DNA from: Pectinatus frisingensis
GTDB lineage: Bacteria; Bacillota; Negativicutes; Selenomonadales; Selenomonadaceae
DNA: 64,000 nucleotides
Direction: 5' to 3'
Assembly (NCBI RefSeq): GCF_015732285.1
Contig: NZ_WIQU01000042.1
Span: 1,145 to 65,144, forward strand
A model generated the notes under the pieces. It ran no database searches. It was not told the origin of the DNA and saw only the letters and a list, made by a program, of their open reading frames with translations. Of this stretch, positions 46,420-55,081 are shown one piece after another. The position numbers were made by a program, and so were the translations under genes. The number at the start of each line of letters is the position of its first letter. Position 1 is the first letter of the stretch.

Positions 46420-47058
46420 TTATAAAATATAAAATAATAATGCTGGCAGGGCAAAGTAGGGGCCATAAGCAAAATAAGCTTTGCGATTTTTTTGTCTTGC
46501 CAGACATAAAAAAATGGCGGCAATACCTCCTAATAAAAAACCGATAAGAATAACTAAGATTAAGTTAATGATTCCCAGCCATAATCCCAATGTAAAGATC
46601 AGTTTAATATCACCGCCGCCGATACCGCCGTGGGTCAAAACGGACAACAGGAAAAAACAAAGCCCACCGCCAAAAGCAGCAATCACACAGTCTATGGCAT
46701 TAGATAATTGAAAAAAAATTGGTAATAAGGAAAAACAAGCAAAATAAAGCAGCATTTTATCGAAAATAACCTGTTGCTCGAAGTCGGTGCAAATTATAAG
46801 CAGCAAAAAAGCGGCAACGATAAAACGCAGTGTAAAAATAACTATTGAGGTCATTTGCGAAAGATAACAAAATAGTGTTGTAAAAGCGATAGTTAAAAGT
46901 ATCTGTCTGAATTTAGCACGTTCAAACTGCCTGTCAGGAAATGACAATATTGCACAATTTTTTCGATAAAGCGTATCTATCCATATTGAGCTAAGGAATG
47001 CCATCAGATATGACAACCAGAAAAATAGGGGAATTTGGGCAATAATCAAAAAATACAT
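46420..47058 (-). CDS. Prepilin peptidase (TadV/CpaA type)
   Basis: A 212-aa integral membrane aspartic peptidase of family A24. The two catalytic Asp motifs are in LIICTDFEQQVIFDK and HGGIGGGDIKLIFTLG (GxGD). It lacks the N-terminal methyltransferase domain of PilD, as Tad-type peptidases do. It would cut the class-III leader of the Flp pilin encoded at 51882. AAGGAG precedes the ATG. It is transcribed away from the other Tad genes, next to the TadG-like gene. Confidence 0.87.
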   Translation of the reverse strand: MYFLIIAQIPLFFWLSYLMAFLSSIWIDTLYRKNCAILSFPDRQFERAKFRQILLTIAFTTLFCYLSQMTSIVIFTLRFIVAAFLLLIICTDFEQQVIFDKMLLYFACFSLLPIFFQLSNAIDCVIAAFGGGLCFFLLSVLTHGGIGGGDIKLIFTLGLWLGIINLILVILIGFLLGGIAAIFLCLARQKNRKAYFAYGPYFALPALLFYIL

Positions 47059-47277
47059 CGAAATGACTCCTTACAGATATTGTTTTAAAGTGATTTGTGG
47101 GGAAAGTTTAGGTTTATCCGGTTGATTCAGCGAATTGGTACTTTTAGGGTTAGAATATAAAAAATAAATCAAGAAAATTATAATGTGTTTATTTATTCTA
47201 AATAAGATATACTTTTATATAAAAAAGATATATGCTATACTAATAACAGTAATAATAATGGATAGGGAAGTGTTAAA

Positions 47278-48489
47278 ATGAAAATGGGACAGAATAGGCA
47301 AAAAGGTGCAGTAGCCGTAATATTTGCACTTGCAATTCCTATTTTATTGGTTTTTACAGGACTGGCTGTCGATTTTGGCAATGCTTATTTTCATAGACAG
47401 CAGCTGCAAAACATGGCTGATGCCGCAGTGCTGGCAGCTGCCGATAAATACAGTAAAACCAGTAGTGAAGCAGATGCTCAGACAACTGCCCAAAAATATA
47501 TTGATGATATGAAGAGCATCAATGGAAACCGTGGTTATGAAAATCCGACGGCCCGTGGCAGTTCCTACCCAATAATTACTAGTAAAGACGGTATAATAAA
47601 GCTTAAATTGGTGCTTGACGATACGGTCCCGACTTATTTTATAAAAATACTCAAACTTTTTAATAATGGCGGTCAGTATGATTCCATGCCGATAGCGGTG
47701 ACAGCGGTGGCTAAAATCACCGGTTCCTCATTATTTGACGGATTGATTACTTATAAACATGAAATGCAGGTTAACCAGGGATATCAAAATGGTAATAATC
47801 AGACTACTTTCGACGGAAAACTTTACTATGCCGGTCCGGATCCTGATTCGGCAAAGAGTGAAAACTATAATGCAACGGGGCAAAACGATAACAATAGCAA
47901 AAATGTTTATTCATCACCGGGTGGTTTTGTTTCATCAGATCAGTTAAAGACAAATACACCCGTTCCCGGTGAAATGCCAAAGCTGGACGGCACGCCATAT
48001 GCCTTTGATACATTGAAACAAAGTGCGGATCAAACGATAACCAATGAACAGGCAGTTTATACGGACGATTTAAAAGGTAATATAATCTCAATCAATTCGC
48101 CCAATATTGACATTATAATCGATAAAGCACTGACAGGATCTGATGATCCGGCGTTAAAAAATAAACCGATATTTATAATTTACGGAAAAAGTGAAAATGA
48201 AACGGGAACAATAAATTTACACGTCAATCATGATACTGTAAGGCCGCTTATCATCTATTATATGGGTACAACTTTTCATTATAATCCGGGACCGGGCAGT
48301 CCAGAACTGCGCGGCGTGATTTATGCACCGAATGCTGACATACTGGTGAATGAAAATGCGGCTAAATTCCATGGCAGTATCTATTGTAATAATTTTTCTT
48401 CACAGGTACAGGGTTCATATACGGGTCCCGATTCCAATGATACCTTTACCGGCAGCGGTACGGCACGCTTGGTGGATGATGACGATTAA
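47278..48489 (+). CDS. TadG-like pilus-associated protein
   Basis: A 403-aa protein with the TadE/TadG-type N-terminus QKGAVAVIFALAIPILLVFTG and then LAVDFGNAYFHRQQLQNMADAAVLA, a single membrane anchor followed by a long exported part. TadG proteins anchor or adjust the Tad pilus. It is the only Tad gene on this strand; its end overlaps the convergent DUF192 gene by 4 bp. A promoter-like TATACT lies about 40 bp upstream. The C-terminal half has no recognised VWA domain. Confidence 0.8.
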   Translation: MKMGQNRQKGAVAVIFALAIPILLVFTGLAVDFGNAYFHRQQLQNMADAAVLAAADKYSKTSSEADAQTTAQKYIDDMKSINGNRGYENPTARGSSYPIITSKDGIIKLKLVLDDTVPTYFIKILKLFNNGGQYDSMPIAVTAVAKITGSSLFDGLITYKHEMQVNQGYQNGNNQTTFDGKLYYAGPDPDSAKSENYNATGQNDNNSKNVYSSPGGFVSSDQLKTNTPVPGEMPKLDGTPYAFDTLKQSADQTITNEQAVYTDDLKGNIISINSPNIDIIIDKALTGSDDPALKNKPIFIIYGKSENETGTINLHVNHDTVRPLIIYYMGTTFHYNPGPGSPELRGVIYAPNADILVNENAAKFHGSIYCNNFSSQVQGSYTGPDSNDTFTGSGTARLVDDDD

Positions 48490-48848
48490 TCAAAGGATTC
48501 TTTTTTTAAGAGTTGAAGACCGACATGGTACCCCGATAATTGAGCTGTGCCGGCAGTTACTTCCAGTACAGCATGGGCTCTGAAACACAGACTGATACCC
48601 AGCCATGGCTGCAGGTGCCGGACAATTCTAATGATACGGTTATCCCTATCGAGGTATACGGCGTCGATGGCAAAGCGCATGAATAACATATGGATGCTGT
48701 TGCATGGTGATAACAGCATACCTTGATCCGGTGGCAGTTTTTTTCTGCCCATCAGACCGATAAGACGTTTAAGAAAAGTATCCGCTGCTTCGATTCGAAG
48801 CGGCGGATACTTTTTGTTCTGCACAATAAAATATTTCAAAGCGGTCAT
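48486..48848 (-). CDS. DUF192 family protein
   Basis: A 120-aa protein of the DUF192 family (beta-rich fold, function unknown). Motifs: RLIGLMGRKKLPPDQGMLL, PCNSIHMLFMRFAIDAVYLD and HAVLEVTAG. It lacks the usual export signal of many members. It is the last gene of the Tad operon, 18 bp after tadC, a pairing often seen with Tad loci. Confidence 0.85.
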   Translation of the reverse strand: MTALKYFIVQNKKYPPLRIEAADTFLKRLIGLMGRKKLPPDQGMLLSPCNSIHMLFMRFAIDAVYLDRDNRIIRIVRHLQPWLGISLCFRAHAVLEVTAGTAQLSGYHVGLQLLKKESFD

Positions 48849-48866
48849 TCCTTTTTCTATAGAAAG

Positions 48867-49817
48867 TCATGGATGCATTGATTTTATAAACACCAGCAGT
48901 GACGGCATCAGGACAATGACAAATAATGCGGGAAAAATAAATAATATCAAGGGGAAAAGTATCTTTATCGGTGCTTTTAAAGCGGCTGCCTTAGCTGACT
49001 GCATGCGCCGTTCACGAGTATTATCTGCCTGTGCCAGCAGTGTCTTGCTCATACTGGTGCCGAGTTTTTCTGATTGAATAACAGCTGTCGTAAATAAATG
49101 GACTTCCTGGAGATTGCAGCGTTTCGACAAGTTCTGCAGAGCAGTGCGTCTGGTCATGCCCATGCGCACGTCACGGAGCATTTTTTCACATTCATCAATA
49201 TAAGGACCGGTCATTTGAGTGGTTATTTTCATTAGTGACGCGTCGAATGACAGCCCGGCCTGTACACTTACACATAACAAATCAAGTACTTCGGGCAGTT
49301 GGTGCAGGATAAGTTTTTGCCGGCGCCGGATTATGGTATTCAAGGCAGAAAATGGCAGCAATGCACCCACAGACAGTCCCAGCAGTAAAATTATAATGCG
49401 CTGGGCAAATGTAAAAGTACCGGTATGAGAAACGTATAGGAAGGCCAATAAGAATCCTGTCCCCATAGAAAGTACCCAAGCTGTGGCAACGGCATTTACA
49501 CTCCAAATGTTTTGCTTACCGGCATAGATAATGCGTTGGGCAAGACTTTGCCTTATTGCATGGGGAGCAAAAGCCAGTAAATGCCGTTCAATATTATGGT
49601 ATAACGGTAAAAAAACACGCTGTGTCAGTGAAGTGTTTCCTTCAGGATTTGCTGCCGCGGTATTGCTGGTATTGTCAGCAAATTTATCAGGATATTTATT
49701 GATGGACTGCAGACGTTCCTGTACGAATTCCTTTTTTTTCAGCATGGTTGATATGAACAAATAAAGAATAGTAAAGATTATGGCACCACAGCCACCGGCT
49801 ATTAATAAAAATTTCAT
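48867..49817 (-). CDS. tadC: Tad pilus inner-membrane platform protein TadC
   Basis: A 316-aa type II secretion F-family protein with several membrane helices. The F-domain motif LPEVLDLLCVSVQAGLSFDA and the second SEKLGTSMSKTLLAQADNTR are present. With TadB it forms the platform on which the ATPase acts. AGGTGA precedes the ATG. It follows tadA by 56 bp. Confidence 0.9.
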   Translation of the reverse strand: MKFLLIAGGCGAIIFTILYLFISTMLKKKEFVQERLQSINKYPDKFADNTSNTAAANPEGNTSLTQRVFLPLYHNIERHLLAFAPHAIRQSLAQRIIYAGKQNIWSVNAVATAWVLSMGTGFLLAFLYVSHTGTFTFAQRIIILLLGLSVGALLPFSALNTIIRRRQKLILHQLPEVLDLLCVSVQAGLSFDASLMKITTQMTGPYIDECEKMLRDVRMGMTRRTALQNLSKRCNLQEVHLFTTAVIQSEKLGTSMSKTLLAQADNTRERRMQSAKAAALKAPIKILFPLILFIFPALFVIVLMPSLLVFIKSMHP

Positions 49818-49873
49818 TTGATGTCACCTGGTTTAATCTATTATACAAGCAGATTTAATGCTGACATGAGAAT

Positions 49874-51265
49874 TTATAGGGAAGTTTCAGGAATATTGTT
49901 GATGCTGAAAAGCTCGGGCGGCAGATCAATCCCGTTGATGCGGAACTTTTCGATGAAGGAAGGCTGTACCCCGGTTGCAGTGAAGTAACCGAGTGCTTTG
50001 CCTTTTTCATCATAGCCGGTCTGGACATATTGGAAAATGTCCTGTAAAGTGATGGTATCGCCTTCCATATGCTGTACTTCAGTAATATAGGTTATTTTGC
50101 GGCTGCCGTCACGGATACGTGACTGGTGCAGGATGAGGTCGATTGCTGAAGAAATCTGTTCACGGATGGCCCGCACCGGCAGTTCCATGCCGGACATGAG
50201 CACCATAGTTTCCAGACGGCTCAACGCATCGCGCGGATTATTGGCGTGTGCTGTAGTAAGAGATCCGTCATGGCCGGTATTCATTGCCTGCAGCATATCG
50301 AGTGCTTCACCGGAGCGGACTTCCCCTACTATAATGCGATCGGGACGCATACGCAGGGCATTGCGTACAAGATCACGGATGGTAATGGCACCGGTGCCTT
50401 CAATATTGGCGGGACGCGCTTCCAAAGTGACCACATGAGTCTGCTGCAGTTTAAGCTCGGCGGCATCTTCAATGGTGACGATGCGTTCATCTTCAGGGAT
50501 GAACGAGGATATCACATTAAGTGTGCTGGTCTTTCCTGAACCGGTGCCGCCTGATACAAGAATATTGAGCCGTGCTTTAACACAGGCCCGCAGAAAGGCT
50601 GCCATGTTACGGTCAAGCGTACCAAAATCAACGAGATTTTCTATTGTCAGCGGTTTATGGGAAAACTTGCGGATTGTTACACAAGGACCGACAAGTGAAA
50701 GCGGCGGGATGATTATATTTACACGGGAACCATCTTCCAAGCGGGCATCAACCAGCGGTGAAGATTCATCGAGACGGCGTCCTATGGGAGTGAGGATACG
50801 CTCAATAATGTGCATCAGGTGCTCGTCACTTTGAAAACTGACATTGGTCAGATGCAGCTTGCCCAAACGTTCCACAAATACTGAATGAGGACCGTTGATC
50901 ATTATTTCCGTTATGGAATCATCTTTCAGCAGCGGTTCGATAGGCCCGAGACCGAGAATCTCATTACGGATATCGGTTACTAGAGAAACCTGCTCGGATC
51001 GCGGCAGGAGAAATGGTTGTTCGGTAAGGACCTGCTGGCAGTAAGTTGTGATTATACCTTCAAGTTCTTCTTTCTGCGATTCATCGTGAAAATTGCTGTT
51101 GAGAAGCTGGTCGTGACTGGTAGTCATCTCATCTACGATGCGGCGATGTATTTCCAGTTTGATTTTTTGATAGTTATTTGTTGAATTATCGGTTGTACGG
51201 TCACCAAAAATCTGTTTGATTTCGTTGATTCCATTTGATCGGCCGAGCCGCTCAAGCAATGACAT
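49874..51265 (-). CDS. tadA: Tad pilus secretion ATPase (TadA/CpaF)
   Basis: A 463-aa hexameric type II/IV secretion ATPase that drives Flp pilus assembly. Walker A SGGTGSGKTSTLN, Asp box IVTIEDAAELKL, Walker B MRPDRIIVGEVRSGEALD and the His box TGHDGSLTTAHANNPRD are present. Start 51265 (MSLLERLGRSNG) has GGGAG eight bases upstream; the longer frame to 51313 has none. Order tadE-tadA-tadC is typical. Confidence 0.94.
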   Translation of the reverse strand: MSLLERLGRSNGINEIKQIFGDRTTDNSTNNYQKIKLEIHRRIVDEMTTSHDQLLNSNFHDESQKEELEGIITTYCQQVLTEQPFLLPRSEQVSLVTDIRNEILGLGPIEPLLKDDSITEIMINGPHSVFVERLGKLHLTNVSFQSDEHLMHIIERILTPIGRRLDESSPLVDARLEDGSRVNIIIPPLSLVGPCVTIRKFSHKPLTIENLVDFGTLDRNMAAFLRACVKARLNILVSGGTGSGKTSTLNVISSFIPEDERIVTIEDAAELKLQQTHVVTLEARPANIEGTGAITIRDLVRNALRMRPDRIIVGEVRSGEALDMLQAMNTGHDGSLTTAHANNPRDALSRLETMVLMSGMELPVRAIREQISSAIDLILHQSRIRDGSRKITYITEVQHMEGDTITLQDIFQYVQTGYDEKGKALGYFTATGVQPSFIEKFRINGIDLPPELFSINNIPETSL

Positions 51266-51328
51266 AATGAACACTCCCAAAATAGTATGTAAAGCAGCTT
51301 GCAGACTGCGCAATTGTCGTATTTAGTA

Positions 51329-51754
51329 TTATTTTTCCTGATGCATTTTGCAGGATACTTTAAGTTCGGAAGGCAACGTCAGTATATTGCCGTAAACAGC
51401 CGTATTAGCAGCAGTTGCCCGCAGGTTGACAAGAACATAGGTGTTATCCGGATCACCGTCAGACTGGTTGACGGCAATATTGAAATCATTGGTATCGTTC
51501 TGGTTCCATGTATAAATGGATGATATCAATGAAGGGTTATTGTTTTGATTGTATTTAGTGCGTATCTGTTCGCCGGTAGTGGTACTGTCGGCTGCGACCG
51601 CGGCATAGCGAGCACTGTCACGGGCGATGGAAGATAAGGTCAGATAATCGGCAAATACCATACTTAGATAGATTATTGCCAGCAATAACATGGTTAATAT
51701 GGGCAATACTAAGGCAAATTCGACGATTGCCTGACCTGTCTGCTGTCGTTTCAT
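51329..51754 (-). CDS. tadE: TadE-like minor pseudopilin
   Basis: A 141-aa protein with the TadE signature TGQAIVEFALVLPILTMLLLA, a class III-like leader and hydrophobic segment, then an exported domain. Minor pseudopilins help initiate or cap the pilus. AGGAGA precedes the ATG. It lies between flp and tadA, after a hairpin terminator. Confidence 0.85.
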   Translation of the reverse strand: MKRQQTGQAIVEFALVLPILTMLLLAIIYLSMVFADYLTLSSIARDSARYAAVAADSTTTGEQIRTKYNQNNNPSLISSIYTWNQNDTNDFNIAVNQSDGDPDNTYVLVNLRATAANTAVYGNILTLPSELKVSCKMHQEK

Positions 51755-51779
51755 AATATTATTCTCCTAAAAAGTACAT

Positions 51780-51805
51780 AAAAGGTCTTCATTAGAAGAC
51801 CTTTT
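51780..51805 (-). terminator. Hairpin after the flp pilin gene
   Basis: Perfect 11-bp stem AAAAGGTCTTC (51780-51790) with GAAGACCTTTT (51795-51805). Partial termination here would make pilin mRNA more abundant than the downstream assembly genes. Confidence 0.75.
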
Positions 51806-51881
51806 GTGTAAACCAAGCCGGATAATTACTTAATGTAATGCAATTTATTTAAGCATGTCTAAAATCTGTTGCACTAGATTA

Positions 51882-52067
51882 TTAAGATGCGGTTAAAGCG
51901 GTAACAACTTTGTTAAATGTTTCTTGTACAGCTGAACCTAATGCTCCTTTTGAACCTAAAAATCCGGCCAATACTACAACAGCTGCCAGGATTAAGGCAT
52001 ATTCGACGATTCCCTGGCCTTTTTCGTTTGAATAATGAAGCTTTAAGTAATTGATTATTGCTAGCAT
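51882..52067 (-). CDS. flp: Flp/Fap-type major pilin
   Basis: A 61-aa pilin precursor. After about 17 residues comes EKGQGIVEYALILAAVVVLA, the Flp motif with the Gly cleavage site and the Glu five residues in, followed by a short tail. The TadV-type peptidase at 46420 should cut it. The ATG has a very strong AAGGAGGAG site, fitting high expression. Confidence 0.93.
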   Translation of the reverse strand: MLAIINYLKLHYSNEKGQGIVEYALILAAVVVLAGFLGSKGALGSAVQETFNKVVTALTAS

Positions 52068-52114
52068 ATAAACTCCTCCTTAAGAATATAAATATATATG
52101 TGAAAGCATATAGC

Positions 52115-53071
52115 TTAAACATCGATATCAACAAGCCGCTGGATGATTATAAAACCGATTATTTCCATTATGACGGCGGCACCAATAGCCATTCGGCCGG
52201 TGGGATCGGTAATGAGTGGTTCCAGATAATTGGGATTGATAATGGAAAGAAGCAAAGATAAGGCAACGGGCAGTGCGGCAAGTATCCAGCCCGACAAGCG
52301 GCCTTGTGCCGTTAAAGTTTTAACTTCCCGTTTCATACGGATGCGGGCATTGATAGTGCCGCTGATAGTATCAAAAATATAGGCTAAATTGCCGCCAACC
52401 TGTCTTTGAATCAAAACGGCGGCAACTATCAGGTCGAAGTCGCGGCTGTCGACGCGTCGGGCCATCGATTGGAGAGCTTGTTCCATGGAAGACCCCATGC
52501 GGGTTTCTGCCATTAACCGGGTAAATTCATCGCCAATCGGTGCACCCATTTCTCGGGCGGCCAGATCTATCGACTGAATAAAACTGAACCCGGCCCGCAT
52601 TGAGTCGGCGACCATCGACAGCATATCACCAAGCTGGTTGGTAAAGGCTTGTTTCCTACGGGTAATAAGTATGTTTATGTATAAACGGCAAAAAACGGCC
52701 GTTGCTAATGCTACCAGTGAAGCTGTTGTTCCTTTTAAAATCAGGCTGAAAGTGATAATGCCGGCAATAAAGCTTAACAGAGCTGTTATTACTATAAATT
52801 CTGATCCCAGTATAGGGAGTCCGGCCTGCTGCATTTTGCGGTCAAGATCCGCATAGTGGCGAATTTGTTCTAGCAGTTTAGCAATGGTGCGGATGAAGGC
52901 CAAAAAACTCTGGCGCCATGTTTGATCTTGCCGGATATCTGTCTGTGGTGCGCTGCCGGCGACATAATTAAGTAAATGCCGGGAGACTTTAGTTCGTTTG
53001 TAAAACAGGCAGATAATTAAAATGTATAATAAAAAGAACAGTAAAAAACCACATAATAAGGCTATTATCAT
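52115..53071 (-). CDS. tadB: Tad pilus inner-membrane platform protein TadB
   Basis: A 318-aa F-family membrane protein with MLSMVADSMRAGFSFIQSID and the second VAAVLIQRQVGGNLAYIFDT half. ATG 53071 is chosen: it overlaps the stop of the upstream gene (ATGA) and has AGGTGGGA in front; a GTG at 53083 is possible. Partner of TadC. Confidence 0.9.
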   Translation of the reverse strand: MIIALLCGFLLFFLLYILIICLFYKRTKVSRHLLNYVAGSAPQTDIRQDQTWRQSFLAFIRTIAKLLEQIRHYADLDRKMQQAGLPILGSEFIVITALLSFIAGIITFSLILKGTTASLVALATAVFCRLYINILITRRKQAFTNQLGDMLSMVADSMRAGFSFIQSIDLAAREMGAPIGDEFTRLMAETRMGSSMEQALQSMARRVDSRDFDLIVAAVLIQRQVGGNLAYIFDTISGTINARIRMKREVKTLTAQGRLSGWILAALPVALSLLLSIINPNYLEPLITDPTGRMAIGAAVIMEIIGFIIIQRLVDIDV

Positions 53072-54201
53072 AATGATTCCCACCTGAGGTCCGACTGGCC
53101 GCGCATGACATCGGCAAGCCGGTCGATGCTGGCAGCAAATTCCGAGTCGGGAGCAAGGTCAACGGCCATACGTCCGTTGTTGGCGGCAGCCGATACTAAC
53201 GCATATTCATTGGGAATAGCGGCATCGAGCGGTCGGTGCAGAACATTTTCAATATATCCCTTGACACTGGAAGTAACCGGCAGCCGGGTAAAAGCAATAT
53301 GGAGCCGCTTTTGGAAATTATCCGGCCAGGCATCGTGAAATATTGTCAAGGCACGTAGCACATGCTGCAGCTCGGTACCGCCGTTATTCATGGCGACTAT
53401 ATAAGTATTGTCGGCTGACTCGGCGGCAGTTATGGAAATGGGGTTGAAGGCCGGCGGTAAGTCTATAAGTATGTAACGGAAAAGATGGCGGGCCATGCGT
53501 ATCATTTCAGAAAAAGGTTGCATGGTAACATGTTCGGCAAATTCGGGGCGTTTGGTACCGCACAATAGGGAAATATTTTTATTAATGGTTATGAAATAGG
53601 AATTCAAAGTGCTCGGTGATAAAAATTTGATGTCACGGACTGCTTCCACAATCGTGCTTTGCGGTTTAAGGTTGAAGAAAACGGCCATATCGCCAAACTG
53701 CAGATCGGCGTCGATGATGCCCACTTTTTCATTGGTTTTACGAGCCAGACTTAGTGCCAGATTAGCAATCAGTGTTGTTTTGCCGCTTTTGCCTTTAGGA
53801 CTGAAAAAGGCTGTTACTTCAGAATAGGCTCCAACGTTATTTACATTAAAACTTTCAACAGCTTTAGTGAGCTCGCTGCCGGAAAAAGGTTTGATAATAT
53901 ATCCAATGGCACCGGCATGAACCATTTGGCTGGTATCCTGGGCATTCCAATGGGCACCGCAGCACAATAGGGAGGCGGCAGGAAATTGTTTGCGGATAAT
54001 GGGGATATAGGATATATTTCCATCGGCATCAGTGTCTAAAATGATCAAACTGGGATCAAATACGGCAGACTGATCTAATGCTTCCTGGGGGGATGTATAA
54101 CGTGCCATCAGATCAAAGTTCCTGGCATTGCGTACGACACTGGAAAGACGTTCAAGCATCAGAGATTTTTCTTCAATTAAAATGACACGGTACGAAATCA
54201 T
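53068..54201 (-). CDS. CpaE/TadZ-like protein, receiver plus ParA-type ATPase
   Basis: A 377-aa protein. The first 125 residues form a receiver-like domain (LIILDTDADG, VHAGAIGYIIKPFSG), followed by a MinD/ParA-type ATPase with deviant Walker A SPKGKSGKTT and IGIIDADLQFGDMAVFF-like strand. CpaE/TadZ places the Tad machine at the cell pole. It sits between a second ATPase gene and tadB. GGAG precedes the ATG. Confidence 0.88.
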   Translation of the reverse strand: MISYRVILIEEKSLMLERLSSVVRNARNFDLMARYTSPQEALDQSAVFDPSLIILDTDADGNISYIPIIRKQFPAASLLCCGAHWNAQDTSQMVHAGAIGYIIKPFSGSELTKAVESFNVNNVGAYSEVTAFFSPKGKSGKTTLIANLALSLARKTNEKVGIIDADLQFGDMAVFFNLKPQSTIVEAVRDIKFLSPSTLNSYFITINKNISLLCGTKRPEFAEHVTMQPFSEMIRMARHLFRYILIDLPPAFNPISITAAESADNTYIVAMNNGGTELQHVLRALTIFHDAWPDNFQKRLHIAFTRLPVTSSVKGYIENVLHRPLDAAIPNEYALVSAAANNGRMAVDLAPDSEFAASIDRLADVMRGQSDLRWESL

Positions 54202-54212
54202 GTTGACTCCTT

Positions 54213-55037
54213 TCAGTTAAATAAGTGTTTCATCCAACCGTGCAGGCTGCTGTCGTTTTTAGTAGGAGATGGCCGCTGGTCGGTGCATTTATTAATCAGC
54301 TGACGGATACTTTTGCCAAGATCACTGCTTTTATCGGATGCCAGAAGCGGAATACCGCTGCGTAATGAGTTTTGTGCCTGCTGGAAATTATTTGGGATGA
54401 TATGATAAAAATCGTCTTTCAGAAGCTGTCGAACATCATTGAGCTCAATATTGGTTTTGGAGTCGCTGCGGTTTAGTATCAGATGTATTTTCTGGTTGTC
54501 ATAACCGATGCTGTGCATGGTATCATAGCCAATTTTCATATTTTTTATTGTCGGTATGAAATCAACGATGCCGATGAAAGCTATGATAGTGCTCATATCC
54601 ATTACTGACAGATTTATTTCACTGAATGCCGAAGTTGTATCGACTATAAGATAGTCAAAACATGTTTGCAATTCATTAAGGCAGCGATTGATGCCGGCAG
54701 TGAAAATATTGCAGGCTTGTTCCAGTTTGTCGGGCGGCAGCAGTGTAAAAAATTGCAGATCATCGTGTATGTAGGGAGTTAAATAATCGAAGAGGTTAAT
54801 ATCTGAAGGTACAGCCGTTTTTTGCAGTTGTGTTACCAGATCAAACAGGTTGTGCCTGGGTTTAAGATGGAGATAATAAGCAACATCACCAAACTGAAGA
54901 TCAAGGTCGATAAGGCAGACTTTATAACCGGAAGCGGCAAGACCTGCTGCCATGTTAACGGCTAAGAAGGTTTTGCCGACAGCCGAGGCTGTGCTGAATA
55001 ATGTTATTATCTTGCCGTTTGGCTGGTCATTTTCCAT
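54213..55037 (-). CDS. Second CpaE/MinD-like ATPase
   Basis: A 274-aa MinD/ParA-type protein without a receiver domain. The P-loop reads FSTASAVGKTFLAVNMA; the GKT core is kept but the signature Lys of the deviant Walker A (KGGxGKT) is replaced by Thr/Ala. CLIDLDLQFGDVAYYL matches CpaE. Duplication of CpaE-type ATPases in one Tad locus is uncommon; this one may be a non-dimerising partner of the protein at 53068. Confidence 0.85.
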   Translation of the reverse strand: MENDQPNGKIITLFSTASAVGKTFLAVNMAAGLAASGYKVCLIDLDLQFGDVAYYLHLKPRHNLFDLVTQLQKTAVPSDINLFDYLTPYIHDDLQFFTLLPPDKLEQACNIFTAGINRCLNELQTCFDYLIVDTTSAFSEINLSVMDMSTIIAFIGIVDFIPTIKNMKIGYDTMHSIGYDNQKIHLILNRSDSKTNIELNDVRQLLKDDFYHIIPNNFQQAQNSLRSGIPLLASDKSSDLGKSIRQLINKCTDQRPSPTKNDSSLHGWMKHLFN

Positions 55038-55081
55038 TTATGCTGTGCCTCCTTTAGCTTGCAGCCGTCAATAAACCAAGT

